A stretch of DNA of 64,000 nucleotides from Cranoglanis bouderius (lineage: Eukaryota > Chordata > Actinopteri > Siluriformes > Cranoglanididae). Both the position numbers and the translations under genes were made by a program. The notes beneath the pieces were generated by a model, which saw nothing but the letters and a program-made list of their open reading frames with translations, was not told where the DNA came from and searched no databases. Position 1 is the stretch's first letter; each line of letters opens with the position of its first letter. The stretch is taken from positions 11,601,754 to 11,665,753 of the forward strand of contig CM042566.1 in NCBI GenBank assembly GCA_023630585.1, given 5' to 3'. Shown piece by piece: positions 45,190 to 57,539 of the stretch.

Positions 45190-47330
45190 TTACATGTAGG
45201 CTTCTTAGATCCATAATGTAGTAGATTCCAGGTCCTTTTTTGTTTCAGAAGAACTCAGCCAGGTTGTCATGGGTCATCCAACTTTTTTAGGCAAACCTTC
45301 TTGGCATGAGTAGTTGCACACACCTAGGAAGCTGCACAGTTCTGTGATGTTAGTGGGTGTTTTTATGTTTTGAATTGCTTGGATGTGGCTGGATTGGGGT
45401 TTGATGCCATGTGGTCCAATGAGCAGGCCCACGTAGTCTACCTTGATTTTGGCACCTGCAATGGGTAGTTGATTTAGGACATGGTCTACCTCTTTTAAGT
45501 GATTGGCCACATTAGTACTCTTCATTAGGACATCATCCACATAGATGAGGTTGCCTCTAGCTCTGGGCTTTGTTTAGAAAGATGTTAAGAAAGGCCAGCT
45601 TGTGTTGATTATCAAGGTGTACAGGGATATTCCAAAATCCTGATTCAGTGTCTATGTTTAAGAGGATCATTGAATCCTTGCTTTTGGAAATTTCCTGATC
45701 AAGCTGTGTCATGGGACAGCATGATAAGGGCACCTGTTGATTCAGCTTGCGGTAGTCTATGGTGGGCTGCCACTTTCCAGTGAGTTTCAGAACAGGCCAG
45801 ATGGAGGCTGAGTAGGTGCTGTTGCAGGTCCAGATGACTCCTTTCTCCAGCATGGAGTCAATAATGTCTTGCACCAGTTCATAGGAAGCAACTGGAAGGT
45901 GGGAGGTGCATCAGGATGGGCACCATGTGTATGTCTGTGAGGCCACAGTCTATGGAAACTTTTGCAAATGAGCCTCCAAGGTAAGTCCCAGGTCCAGGCA
46001 TTTCATGGAAGGCTGGAAGAAACATAGCGTGTGGTTGAGAATTTGGCCGGGCCACTTGTTAAGGTGTATGCTGATGCTTTCCATATATGCTGGTACTGTG
46101 ACTTTGTGCTTGTTGATCATTGCACATGCTTCTGCTATGGTCTGACCTGACTGGAGGTTCTTGGGATCGACTTGGACAATTGGGTTGGTGTGATGGTGGG
46201 GCCCACACTACTTAATTTATTGTGTCCATGAAAGCATTTAATCTCACCAGGATGTCTGCTCTGAAGACCTTGTAGGGTAGGTCTGGGATGATGAGGAAGT
46301 AATGGTTTAAATATCTGTAGTTTCACTGCACGTCCATGGCACAGATATCCTTGGAGGTTGCCATGGTTAGTGAGTCAGGCCTCAAAGAGAATCAACTGTG
46401 CTTGGAGATGTGGGGTAGCCCTGGCGTGTTCTGTTGTAGAGCTCAAAGGGCCAATACCACATTGGTCACTGTGGTACCCTTGGATATTTATCTCTTACTC
46501 GTGAGCAGTACAGTTCAGGCCTGTCATCTTTGTAAGTCACACAGGAGTGATGTTTGGGTCCTGTTTGAGGATTCTGACACTCTGGTTGGATCATGTACTC
46601 ACCTGATGAGATGGCTGTTGTCTCACTGGTGATGCTCAGGATTTGGTGAGTAGAAAGCAGGTGGTGGTCGTTTCCAGTGGGGCAGTATACAAGGTGATTT
46701 TTGGCCTCTGGTTCCACTTTCAGTCATAAGGAGTTGAGTTTGTCCTTCTGTTTCATTCATATTCCTGGCCAGCTTATCCAGGTCTCTCAGGGCCAAGCCA
46801 TGTGCAGCTTCGGGGTCCATGTGAATGGATCCCTGTTTCTTGTCTGCAGGCACATGTTCTTCAAAGGGAGCTGGTGAGTTTCTGGGTTGTGCTCCCTCAC
46901 CATTTGGGTCCTATGCCAGTCCATAAACAGGAGACCCTGCTCTGCTAAGCCATGGTGATGCCAGCAGGGGTCTCAGCCTTCCTGCTCCTCGTTGCAGTTT
47001 GTAAGCGTGCTTAAGTTCCCTCTATGTGTCGTCATGCTCCTCTCTGGCACATTCAAGCTGTGTGGTCAGACTTTCGATCTCATTTCTGGCTCCTTCTAGG
47101 TGGTTTTCCAAGGCTGTGATTTGAGCTTTCTTGTCCTTGAGTTCCGATTTTGCCTTCTGCAGCAGCTGCTTGGCATAATGAAGACTGTCTGCCAGATCTG
47201 ACTGGGCAGTCGTTGCCATCTCCTTTTCTTTTTCCATGATTGCCAGGCCTTCATGGAGCATATTGATTTCCTCTGTGGATACTCTGTGGAAGCAGTAGGT
47301 AGAGGAGAGTAAGTGAGGCACTGGAGTGAT
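45190..47330 (-). pseudogene. LTR-retroelement gag-pol remnant
   Basis: Minus strand, 5' to 3': a coiled-coil-rich gag-like segment (47022-47321; heptad-like Leu/Lys/Glu runs such as MLHEGLAIMEKEKEMA); LALRDLDKLARN (within 46623-46853); scattered frames; then RT 45557-45874 (KGVIWTCNSTYSASIWPVLK, GKWQPTIDYRKLNQQVPLS, LLNIDTESGFW) and 45274-45540, which begins just after the catalytic region IYVDDVLMKS. Sequence between LAFLNIFLNKA and the YVDD part is missing. Stops and deletions throughout. No LTR was found. Confidence 0.65.
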
Positions 47331-48244
47331 AGAGGAAAGTATGAGAGTTAATCACTTTCAATTTCTCGCTTTCACTCTATTCAAACAACAAGCCAGGACA
47401 AATTATGTACATACACATAACACATTAAAGTCCTCTCTCTGATCTATCAGCACTTAGTTTTAGTTTACTTTGGGTTTCTGCTGATGTTTAAGTTGCTTTC
47501 ACCACAAATCATAAAAACATTACTTTTTATTGAAGTAATTACAAAGAAACAAATTGTGGATTCATTGGTGTCCTGGAACAATCACCACTCCAGGAAATGA
47601 CTCTATTCTAGTATTCACGCTAGCCTGTTCTCAATCACCCACATTCTATCTCACACATCTGTTACTCAATTCTTTCAATTCTTACTCAATTCCCCTGGGT
47701 TAAACAAATTGCTGGCAACCTACAGATGTGGTCATTAAAAGTGTGCGGTAGCACGGTACACCACAGTACACTGCGGTATGTCACTTAGTCAGTAAGCGCT
47801 GTCGAGACAAGATGGTTAGGTGGCAGTCATGTAACATTCTTTGAGAAAACACGGATTTCTGAAGGTGCAGTGAACATGACATTGAATCATCTTGATTGAC
47901 AATATGTTATTTAAAAGCTAAGGCTCTGATATTTGACCACTGTTTTATTATAGTGTTAATGTTATAGTGACAGTAATTTTATAATTTCATTGAACAGTAA
48001 CAGAGGCTAGCTGCTACATCACTCCCCTGGCTTCAAGAGACGTACTAGCGACCTACAGTATGCTATAGGTTGTACACTAGAGTTTTCATTAGCATGTCCA
48101 TCTCCCATACCTGACGACGCTGGTTTGAGCCCCACTCAGAGCAGGCGGACCGGCTACAAGAGCACGTTTCAAAAATAGTTGTAGCATTATGAGATTGTCA
48201 TATTATTTTGAAAATGAAGTCATAGCATTATGAAAATAATTCAT
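47331..48244. other. No gene recognised; possible tRNA-derived segment
   Basis: Around 48090-48140 there is cattagcatgtccatc...ctggtttgagcccc, reminiscent of degenerate A and B boxes of a tRNA-derived SINE, but the spacing and fold were not verified. The rest shows nothing. Confidence 0.3.
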
Positions 48245-49690
48245 AATATTGTTAGGGACACAGGAGACCCAAATGCAGAACACAGACACAGGGATACAGG
48301 GTTTTATTTAAGGATAAATGGAGCTGGGGAGTGTAAGGAAGGTAAGTGGAATAGTGTGGTCAAGGTTGGGATTTGAACTCAGGTCGGGAGCATGAGGGTC
48401 AGGTGCATAGTTGACATCAGGTTTGATGTTCTTGGAGCCAGGGCGATAGGTGATAGTGAAATTAAAACACCCAAAGAATAGGGACCAGCGAGCCTGGCAC
48501 AAATTGAGGCACTTGGCAGTCTGGATGTAGGATAGGTTTTTGTGGTCTGTTGAAATGACGAATGGCTGCTCGACTCCCTCGATCCAGTGTCTCCACTCTT
48601 CCAGGGCCAAATTCATGGCCAGCAATTCTCGATTCCCCACATTGAGTTCCACGGGACAAAGCCATCGTGAAAAGAAGGCACAGGGATGGATCTTCTGGTC
48701 AGGACCGGATCGCTGGGAGAGCACAGCACCCACCCCGGAGTCAGAGGCATCCACCTCTAGGATGAACTGTTGGGAAGGGTCTGGCTGGATCAGCACAGGG
48801 GCTGAGGTGAACTGCTCTTTGAGTCTGGTGAAGGTGGACTCAGCCTCCGGGGTCCATACAAAGGAGGTGTAGGTGTTGTGGTGGAGGGTGGCAGGAATTT
48901 GGGACCAGGAGATTTGGGGGGTTTGGCTCGCCAATAGCTCCCTTTCTACTGGCGAGCCCCTTCCTTTTGGGTGAAGGGGACAGGTAGCGATGAAATGGCC
49001 CGATCGGCAATAGTAGATACCCAACCCCTGCTGGAACCGACGGTTGCATTCGGCTTGGGTGAGCCTGGCCCGACCCACTTGCATGGGTTATTCTGCTGAT
49101 GGAGGAAAACTGGATGGGTCTTGAGGACTGGGCTGAGGCTCCTGGACCGAGTTGACTGGCAAGCAGGGAACTTGGGACTGACTGGCTCTCTCTCAAGTGA
49201 TTGTCCAGTCAGATGGTGAGGGAAATCAGGGAGTCGAGAGAATCCACCTCATCTCTCACAGCCAGTTCATCTTTCAACTGCTTACTGAGGCCATTCAGGA
49301 ACACCCCCTGGAGTGCTTCCTCGTTCCACCCAGACTCGGCAGCCAGGACCCGGAACTCCACCCAATACTTAGCCATGCTGCAGAGTCCTTGGTGGAGGGA
49401 AAGCAGGTCACTTGGTGGCCTCCTTTCCTTGGATGGGGTGGTCGAAAACCTGGCAGGGCTGGGCGTAGCAGGAAGTGAGCCAAGAATGAACAACAGGAAG
49501 TGTGAGTAGTAAACCTGGGACACAAGGAGATAAAGCACTGTGAGCACAAGGAAATAACACATGGGAGAATAACGTGGAATACTGACTTAAACAAAATGCG
49601 GGTGGAGCCGGAAGTTACACACTGCTGATGAGGTGAGTTGATGAGGAGCAGGTGAGACCAATGATGCATCAAGTATCATTTTGAGAATAC
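48245..49690 (-). pseudogene. Sushi-like Gypsy element with gag fused to RNase H by deletion
   Basis: Gag (49209-49562 and 48840-49196) reads FRVLAAESGWNEEALQGVF and LSKQLKDELAVRDEVDSL, as in Sushi-ichi-type gag. A 258-aa open frame (48308-49084) begins in the knuckle (YYCRSGHFIATCPLHPKG, with Tyr where the first Cys should be). It jumps in frame to the RT/RNase H boundary: FVWTPEAESTFTRLKEQFTS, FILEVDASDSGVGAVLSQRS, RELLAMNLALEEWRHW, FVISTDHKNLSYIQ, TITYRPGSKNIKPD. Protease and most of RT are deleted. The 3' flank 48249-48300 (acaggagacccaaatgcag...) is typical of such elements. It cannot encode a working pol. Confidence 0.75.
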
Positions 49691-50304
49691 CATAAACCAA
49701 CCATAGAAAGCCAAGCCAGCAGCTTAATCAATGTAAGAAATGGATGTCAAGGATTTAGTTAAATCTGACTTCAGGATTGGGTTCAGCAACAAAGAAATTC
49801 TTTGTGTTTTTGAAGAGGATGACCCTGCTACTTTTTTGCCAGTTACTTATTGACACATGGAGCTCCCCTTCCCCCCCTATTATCACCTTTCAGGGATAAA
49901 TGTCTCCCCACCCCACCCCCTCCTATGTGATATCAAAGTGAAGAATAAAACCACAGCAGTCTGGGAGATTTTAAAGCATCAAAGCGATATAGGAGGCAAG
50001 AATTAGTAGTGCTTACAAAAATACATTCAAGCATTATTTTATATTACATGTTTAAATTGCAATTAATTCTTGTCTATAGCTACTTAATACAACATAATGA
50101 AACATCAGTGTTTCGTAGACAAAAATATAATCATGCCAGTATATTAATTTATTTTATTACAAAACTAAAGTTTTAATTAAAATAAACAAATAAATGGATG
50201 GCATGTACTGAATAGTAAAAGGCAGCCCATAGTTTTATATTTCTGCATAGTTTTTAATTTGACTATGTCATTTGCAATGCTTCATGGGATTGTAGTTCAT
50301 TCCA
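49691..50304. other. No gene recognised
   Basis: AT-rich. A ~40-base segment at 50262-50302 (actatgtcatttgcaatgct...) recurs at 51023-51062. Confidence 0.5.
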
Positions 50305-50470
50305 TTTACATTTATGGCATTTGGCAAACGCCCTTATCCAAAGCAACTTACAATTATCTCATTTATACAGCTGAGCAGTTGAGGGTCTTGCTCAAGGATC
50401 CAGCAGTGGCAGCTTGGTGGTGCTGGGATTGGAACTCATGATCTTCCAATCAGAAGTCCAACATCTGTAG
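50305..50470 (+). repeat. Common teleost dispersed repeat
   Basis: catttatggcatttggcaaa...cccttatccaaagc...acttacaatta, then gagggtcttgctcaagg...ggtggtgctgggattgga: a word order I recognise from very abundant fish interspersed repeats. It may be inserted between two halves of a local duplication. Confidence 0.6.
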
Positions 50471-51465
50471 GCATAGCTTCCCCAGGGCATTAGCCCCCCC
50501 CTGATGTGTTGGGCAAAGGAGAAACTGCTGATGTAGATCTTTGAACTGACGGCTCGCAATACGTGTGAAATGATGAAATTTCGACACGTGAACCCATTAC
50601 TCACCCATTAAATTTGCATGTGAATCCAAAGCTTACTCATAAGCCATTCAAACTACAGTAAGTGAGCATATGCATTTTACTCCCTGGATTGCCCAATGAA
50701 ACAAACTTCATTCCTTTTCTAAAAAAGTTTTTAACACTGGTGGGTCAGTGAAAATAGGTCAGTAAGAAATTATCAGTTGCTCAGTAAGAACCATTATGAA
50801 ATTTCAAACAATAAAGTAACATATTTTTTCCCCTAGCATGCATTTTTCTTAAAAAGGACATACAAATGAGGAACATCACAAGCAATTTATCATAAGAGCT
50901 AAAAATATTCGTTCAGTATTCTGAAGATGAAAAAGGTCAAACTGCATTTGGAATAGGCAGTGATTTCTGTCATTGTAAGATAATGTTACAAAGCATTATT
51001 TTATTATATTTCTTCATAGTCACTATGTCATTTGCAATGCTTCATAGGACTGTGGTTCATTCATACATTAAAGTACACATACTTAATCCATTTGTGTTAT
51101 TTCATACAGTAGCTTTGCTGACATTAATATTATTCTAAAATGTGAAAAAAAATATTTAGAATAAGCAAGTGTCTCAAAACATTTGACAGGTAGTGTACTT
51201 AAAAAAAAAAAAAAAAAAAAAACTTTATTTAACTTTATAATTGTTAAATACTGATTTTGAACAATGCAGAAATGTGTGTAAAAAAAAAACCCTTTAATTT
51301 TAATTAAATAAATAAATGGATGAAATCCTTCACTACTTCAGAGTGCAACAGTCAGGTTCCAGCAGTAAAAATCGCAGTGCTCTGCAGCGAACGTTCACTC
51401 CCATGAAGCACTGAGAATGACATAATCGAGTCGGTATCCCTACACTCTCAAACTACTTAAATATT
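50471..51465. other. No gene recognised
   Basis: AT-rich, with a poly(A) run at 51200-51222 and the partial duplication of the 50262-50302 block noted above. Confidence 0.5.
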
Positions 51466-52568
51466 TGTACAACCCCAATTCCAAAAAAGTTGGGACACTG
51501 TGTAAAATGTAAATAAAAACAGAATGCAATGATTTGCAAATCTCATAAACCCATATGTTATTCACAATAGAACATAGAAAACATCAAATGTTTAAACTGA
51601 GGAAATGTACCATTTTACGGAAAAAATAAGGTAATTTTGAATTTGATGGCCACAACACGTCTCAAAAAAGTTGGGACGGGGGCAACAAAAGGCTGGAAAT
51701 GTAAGTGTTGCTAAAAAAAAACAGCTGGAGGTTAATTGGCAACAGGTCAGTGACATGATTAGGTATGAAAAGAGTATCTTAGAGATGCAGAGTCTTTCAG
51801 AAGTAAAGATGTGCAGAGGTTCACCAATCTGCGAAAAACTGCTTCTACAATTTGTGGAACAATTCCGGAATAATGTTCCTCAGTGTAAAATTGCAAAGAC
51901 TATGAATATCTCTTCATCTACAGTACATAATATCATCAAAAGATTCAGAGAATCTGGAGAAATCTCTGTGTGCAAGGGACAAGGGTGAAAATCAATACTG
52001 CATGCCCGTGAACTTCGGGCCCTCAGGTGGCACTGCATTAAAAACAGGCATGATTCTGTAATGGAAATCACTGCATGGGCTCAGAAACACCTCTAGTACT
52101 CACTGTCTGTGAACACAGTTCACTGTGCCATCCATAAATGCTGGTTAAAGCTCTATCATGGAAAGATGAAGCCATATGTGAACATGATCCAGAAACATCG
52201 TCTTCTCTGGGCCAAAGCTCATTTAAAATGGACTGAGGCAAAGTGGAAAACTGTTCTGTGGTTAGACGAATTGAAATTTGAAATTATTTTTGGAAACCAT
52301 GGACGTTGCGTCCTCTAAACTAAAGAGGACTAAAGAGGAGAGGGACCATCCGGCTTTTTATCAGCACTTGGTTCAAAAGCTTGCATCTCTGATGGTATGT
52401 GGGTGCATTAGTGCGTATGGAATGGGCAGCTTGCAAATCTGGAAAGGCATTATCAATGCTGAAAGGTATATACAGGATTTAGTGCAACATCTGCTTCCAT
52501 CCAGATTCCATCCCATCTTTACTTCTGAGAGACTCTGCCTCTCTAAGATACTCTTTTTATACCCAATA
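51466..52568 (+). mobile_element. Tc1-like element with inverted 5' piece at its 3' side (copy g)
   Basis: Left end reads caaccccaattccaaaaaag, with gtctcaaaaaagttgggac as an inner repeat at about 51659-51677. Transposase fragments: MCRGSPICEKLLLQFVEQFR, SSSTVHNIIKRFRESGEISV, WAKAHLKWTEAKWKTVLW and LMVCGCISAYGMGSLQIW. The WSDE motif reads WLDE. Instead of the expected 3' half, 52514-52568 is an inverted copy of about 51757-51815. The family is related to copy f. Confidence 0.75.
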
Positions 52569-52578
52569 ATGTTATTGA

Positions 52579-52610
<32 letters not shown>
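52579..52610. repeat. (TA)n microsatellite
   Basis: Short TA run directly after the Tc1-like copy g. Confidence 0.9.
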
Positions 52611-52618
<8 letters not shown>

Positions 52619-52756
52619 TCATACACACCTGACAATATACAAAAAAAAAATACTACATAATATATAATTTGCCTTGTTATATAATATTTTTTGAACCAGA
52701 CTAAATGGGGAATTGATAAGACCGTTGCTGGCCAAGAGGTACCTACCTATTAAACA

Positions 52757-52829
52757 TAGCAAGAGTGGGGCATGAACCAGAGAGCATAGGAACGGCAGTC
52801 CGGTGTGCTAACCACTATGCCCCAACTTG
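52757..52829 (-). repeat. tRNA-derived SINE head or tRNA pseudogene
   Basis: Complement reads ggggcatagtggttagcaca...ctctggttcatgcccc, with an A-box-like tagtggttagcac, a B-box-like ggttcatgccc and complementary ggggcat/atgcccc ends. It is too degenerate to be called a functional tRNA. Confidence 0.4.
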
Positions 52830-53014
52830 CACTTTTGTTAAGTCGCCAAGCAGAGAGTAAGCCAGCAGTCACACCGGGAATGAGAGTCAGAGAGAGGAGG
52901 GGAAGACACCTACTCGTCTCGGCTCGGAGAAAGATTCGGCAAGGGAGACCACATGCACATGAAATACCTGAACTGGCTAGGGGCAGAAAATACATGAAAT
53001 GCCTGGACGGGGCA

Positions 53015-53755
53015 GAAAAAGGAAGCTATCAATGGCTGCAACCAGATTTCTGAGAAGGCAGGTTGTGAAAAGCCCTCAAGTGACTGCAAAAGACCTGCAG
53101 CAAGACTAGGTGGCAACAGGTACTGAGGTTTCAGTGAGCACAGTATGGCACATACTAAGCGCAGAAGGTTTCCATGCCAGAACTCCAAGACATACACCAC
53201 TACTGACCCAAAATCAAAAGAAATGTCAGCTCAAAATCATATAAATAAGCGACAGAAGTTTTGGGATTCTGTTCTGTGGAGCAATGAAACAAAACTGGAA
53301 CTTTTTGGCACGATAGATCAGTGGTATGTCTGAAGAAAGAAGAACGAAGAAAGAACACTCTGTCCACAGTCAAGCATGGTGGTGGCTTGGTGATGCTCTG
53401 GGGATATTACTGAACTAGAGGCTACTGCTCATGAGGAATGGGCTAAGATTCCTCAGGAACGCTGCCATAAGCTGGTGTCTGTCTATGCATCTCGTTTGCA
53501 GCAGGTCATAACAGCAAACGGTGCTCTACTAAGTACTACAGATGCTTGCCATGAAGGGGTTGAATAATTCTGAAACTGGAGAAGTCATTATAAGTTACCA
53601 CTTGAAACCACTTGAACCATTCATTGTGTTGAACTATTTCAATTGCTTTTGCTTGATTTGTTCATTGCAAACAGCTGGAAGTCTGTAAATTTTGACAATA
53701 AACCTGATTTGCAATGGGGGTTGAATAATTTTGATTGCAACTGTGTATATACACA
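53015..53755 (+). pseudogene. Tc1-type remnant, fourth family (copy h)
   Basis: Fragments such as ATRFLRRQVVKSPQVTAKDL, FWDSVLWSNETKLELFGT, KHGGGLVMLWGY and QQVITANGALLSTTDACHEG in shifting frames. The first catalytic Asp position reads Asn (WSNET). The section between GGGLVMLWGY and the C-terminal AHEEWAKIPQ-like part is deleted. The 3' end reads gaataattttgattgcaact before a TA/CA stretch. Confidence 0.7.
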
Positions 53756-54870
53756 GTACTGTGCAAAACGTTTAGGCAGGTGTGAAAAAATGCTGTAATG
53801 TAAGAATGCTTTCAAAAAATACACGTTAATAGTTTATATTTGTCAATTAATAAAATTCAAAGTGAGTGAACAGAAGAAAAACCTATATCAAATCAATTTT
53901 TATGTGACCACCCTTTGCCTTCAAAACAGCATCAATTCATCAATTCTTCTATCTACACTTGCACACAGTTTTTGAAGGAACTTGGCAGGTAGGTTGGCCC
54001 AAACATCTTGGATAACTAACCACAGTTCTTCTGTGGATTTAGGCAGCCTCAATTGCTTCTCTCTCTCGATGTAAACCATCAGGTCTCTGTGGGGGCCGTA
54101 CCATCACTTCCAGGACTTGATGTTCTTCTTTATGCTTAAGATAATTCTTAATGACCTTCGCTGTATGTTTGGGGCCATTGTCATGCTGCTGAATAAATTT
54201 GGGGCCAATCAGATGCCTCCCTGATGGTATTGCATGATGGATAAGTATCTGCCTGTACTTCTCAGCATTGAGGAGAATATTAATTCTGACCAAATCCCCA
54301 ACTCCATTTGCTGAAATGCATAACCAAACTTGCAAGGAACCTCCACCATGATTCACTGTTGCCTGCAGTCACTCATTCATGTACCACTCTCCAGCCCTTC
54401 GGCAAACAAACTGCCTTCTGCTACAGTCAAATGTCAAATTTTGACTCATCAGTCCAAACCTGCTGCCATTTTTCTGCACCCCAGTCCCTGTGTTTTCATG
54501 CATAGTTGAGTCGCTTTGCCATGTTTCCACGTCGGAGGTATTCCTTTTTGGCCTCAAGTCTTCCATGAAGGCAACTTGTGATCAGACTTCTCCAGACAGC
54601 ACATCTGGAAACCCCTGTCTGCCTTGAAAATTCTGCCTGGGAGAGACCTTACTGATGTATAACTGCCTTCTGTCTTGTTGCTGTTCTCAGTCTTGCCATG
54701 GTGTATGGCTTTTGACAGTAAACTGTCTTCAGCAACCTTACCTTGTTAGCTGGGTTTGTATGTTCCACACCCAGTTTTATTTCTCCTACACAGCGGTTTC
54801 TGTTTAGGCTAATGATTGTATTTCAACCTACATATTGAATTGATGATCATTAGCACCTGTGTAGTATTAT
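53753..54870 (-). pseudogene. Tc1-type remnant, fifth family (copy i)
   Basis: Left terminus cagtactgtgcaaaacgttt. Transposase fragments on the minus strand: MNHGGGSLQVWLCISANGVG (from 54356), QQHDNGPKHTAKVIKNYL (Asp of the DPKH motif replaced by Gly), and upstream pieces at 54369-54566 and about 54600-54700. Stops are frequent. The right inverted repeat was not identified. Confidence 0.7.
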
Positions 54871-55159
54871 TGTTTAATCATACACCTGACTATATATATA
54901 TACACACACACACACATACATTGCGTAAAATTTCTTTTGGGTGCAGGCTTTTCTGAATAGGTTATTTCATAGTTTGTTTAGTTTTTTTGATGACCTGACA
55001 GGTTATCAAATAGTATCGATTGAATCGACCCCCCTACCTCAACACTGTGTGCACTTCCGGTGTGAGAACGCTAAGCATGCTTGGCTGCCGTTTCACATTC
55101 AGACTACATTTTTTGTTTGTTTATGTTTGCGTGTTTGCATCCTGCAATCTAGCCACAGG

Positions 55160-57150
55160 AGGTCACCAGCCAGTGTACTTTTTGTGCCGCTCCCAAGCCC
55201 AGATAAACAGAGAGGGTTGTGTCAGGAAGGGCATCCGACATAAAACTTTTGCCAAATTCAATATGGGAATCACGAACATGACTTCCATACCGGATCGGTC
55301 GGGGCCCGGGTTAACAACGACCGCCATCGGTGCCATTGACCTATAGGGCACTGGTGGAAATTGGGCTACTGTTGGACGAAGAAGGAGAGGAGGAGGGTGT
55401 GTTAGAGGAGGAAGGCGTGTCCGTAGGTAGAGAGAGAAGAGGAAAGGCAGGAGTTTAGGACTGAAAGTAGGGACTTTGAATGTTGGTACGATGACAGGTA
55501 AAGGCAGAGAGCTGGTAGATATGATGCAGAGGAGGAAAGTTGACATTTTGTGTGTCCAGGAGACCAGGTGGAAAGGGAGCAAGGCTAGAAGAATTGGAGC
55601 AGGGTTTAAACTGTTTTATCATGGTGTGGACAGGAAGAGAAATGGAGTAGGCGTGATCCTGAATTAGGAGTTTGTGAAGAATGTTCTGGAGGTAAAGAGA
55701 GTTTCAGATAGGTTGATGAGTCTGAAGCTGGAAATTGAAGGTGTGATGTTGAATGTTGTTAGTGCTTACGCTCCACAAGTAGGTTGTGAGCAATAGGAGA
55801 AAGACAGATTCTGGAGTGAGCTTGAGGAAGTGATGCAGAGTGAGAGAGTGGTGATAGGGGCAGACTTTAATGGACATGTTGGTGAAGGGAATAGTGGGGA
55901 TGAGGAAGTGATGGGCAGGTTTGGTCTTCAGGTAAGGAACCCAGAAGGACAGAGGTTGGTAGACTTTGCTAAAAGTATGGAGATGGCTGTGGTGAACATG
56001 TACTTTCAGAAGAGGCAGGAACACAGGGTGACATATAAGAGTGGTGGCAGGAGCACACAGGTGGACTATATCTTATGTAGACACTGTAATCTGATGGAGA
56101 TTAGCGATTGCAAAGTAGTGGTAGGAGAGAGTGCAGCTCGACAGCATAGGATGGTGGTGTGTAAGATGACTCTGGTGCTGAGGAAGATGAAGACAAAGGC
56201 AGAGCAGAAGACAAAGTGGTGGAAGTTAGAAAAGGAAGAGTGCTGTGCAGTTTTCAGGGAGGAGTTGAGACAGGCTTTAGGTGGTCAGGAGGTGCTTCCA
56301 GATGACTGGACTACTACAGCCAAAGTGATCAAGGAGACAGGTAGGAAGGTGCTAGGTGTGTCATCTGGAAGGAGGAAAGAAGACAATGAAACTTGGTGGT
56401 GGAATGAGGAAGTTCAGGAGAGTATCCAGAAGAAGAGGTTAGCTAGGAAGAAGTGGGACAGTGAGAGGATGGAGGAAAGTAGACAGGAATATAGGGAGAT
56501 GCAGCGTGAGGTTAAGATAGAGGTGGCAAAGGCCAAACAGAAAGCTTATGAGGACATGTATGCAAGGTTAGATAGTAAGGAAGTATCGGTTGCCGAAGCA
56601 GAGGGATAGAGATGGTAAGGATGTGCAGCAGGTTAGAGTGATTAAAGATAGAGATGGAAATGTGTTGACAGGTGACAGAAGGGTGAGGGAAAGATGGAAG
56701 GAGTACTTTGAGGAACTGATGAATGAGGAAAATGACAGAGAGAGAAAAGTAGTAGAGGCAAATATTGTTGAGCAGGAAGTAGAAAGGATTAGCAAAGGTG
56801 AAGTTAGGAGAGCTTTGAAGAGGATGCAGAGGAAAGGCGGGTGGTCCTGATGACATACCAGTGGAGGTATGGAAGTGTCTAGGAGAGATGGCAGTAGAGT
56901 TTTTAACTAGGTTGTTCAATGAGGTCTTAGAGAGTGAGAGGAGGCTTGAGGAATGGAGGAGAAGTGTTTTGGTGCCGATTTTTAAGAACAAGGGAGATGT
57001 GCAGAGTTGTGGAAACTACAGAGGTATTAAGCTGATGAGCCATACAATGAAGTTGTGGGAAAGAGTAGTGGAAGCAAGGCTAAGGGGAGAAGTACAGAGA
57101 GGGTCAGAAAGAGCTGCATTGTGTCTTTGTAGATTTAGAGAAAGCGTAAG
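55160..57150 (+). pseudogene. RTE-clade non-LTR retrotransposon, internally deleted
   Basis: 5' segment tgtcaggaagggcatccgac is typical of this fish family. Endonuclease (APE-type): DMMQRRKVDILCVQETRWKG (Glu, about 55550), VVIGADFNGHVGEGN (about 55850) and STQVDYILCR, then ARQHRMV. A stop splits it near 55665 and again near 55795. Linker: 55830-56609. RT start: 56590-56850 and 56861-57100 (WRRSVLVPIFKNKGDVQSCG, NYRGIKLMSHTMKLWERVVE). After EARLR it jumps to ELHCVFVDLEKA followed by a stop, so motifs between are lost. The element ends abruptly near 57150 and has no 3' tail. The tail of a related copy is at 19845-20040. Confidence 0.8.
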
Positions 57151-57539
57151 ATTCCATTTGTACATTGTTTGTACATTCCGGTTGCCCAGAATGTACATTG
57201 CACCCACTGACAAAAACTTTTCCTCCACCCAGAGAAGTAGTAGCTGCGCCTGCCTGAACAGGGATGTAGGACCTTGGCGCACAAGCAGCATAAGCTCACC
57301 TGTCACATAAGCCTTAAATCATGAGCCCCCATTTGCAGACTTTGGGGTCCCAGGCTAAGTACAGCTCATGGCTGAGTGCTGGGTTCTCACTATTCAGTGA
57401 TCAATGGGTGTTCCATCAAATATTAGTGAACCTCTCTTGAAATTCATTGATCTAGGCCACTGGCCGTGACGTGGTGTCTGGCCTACAGGATGAAACCAAG
57501 GACAGCAAGAATAATACACTAACAACTGAAATTGCCTAT
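57151..57539. other. Unassigned repeat-like sequence
   Basis: Includes atgagcccccatttgcagac and tttggggtcccaggctaagt, which may belong to the retroelement whose LTR-like repeat follows. No coding motif was recognised. Confidence 0.3.

Noticed and set aside
52757..52829. Functional tRNA gene
   Set aside because: Only degenerate A/B boxes and terminal complementarity are visible; no convincing cloverleaf.
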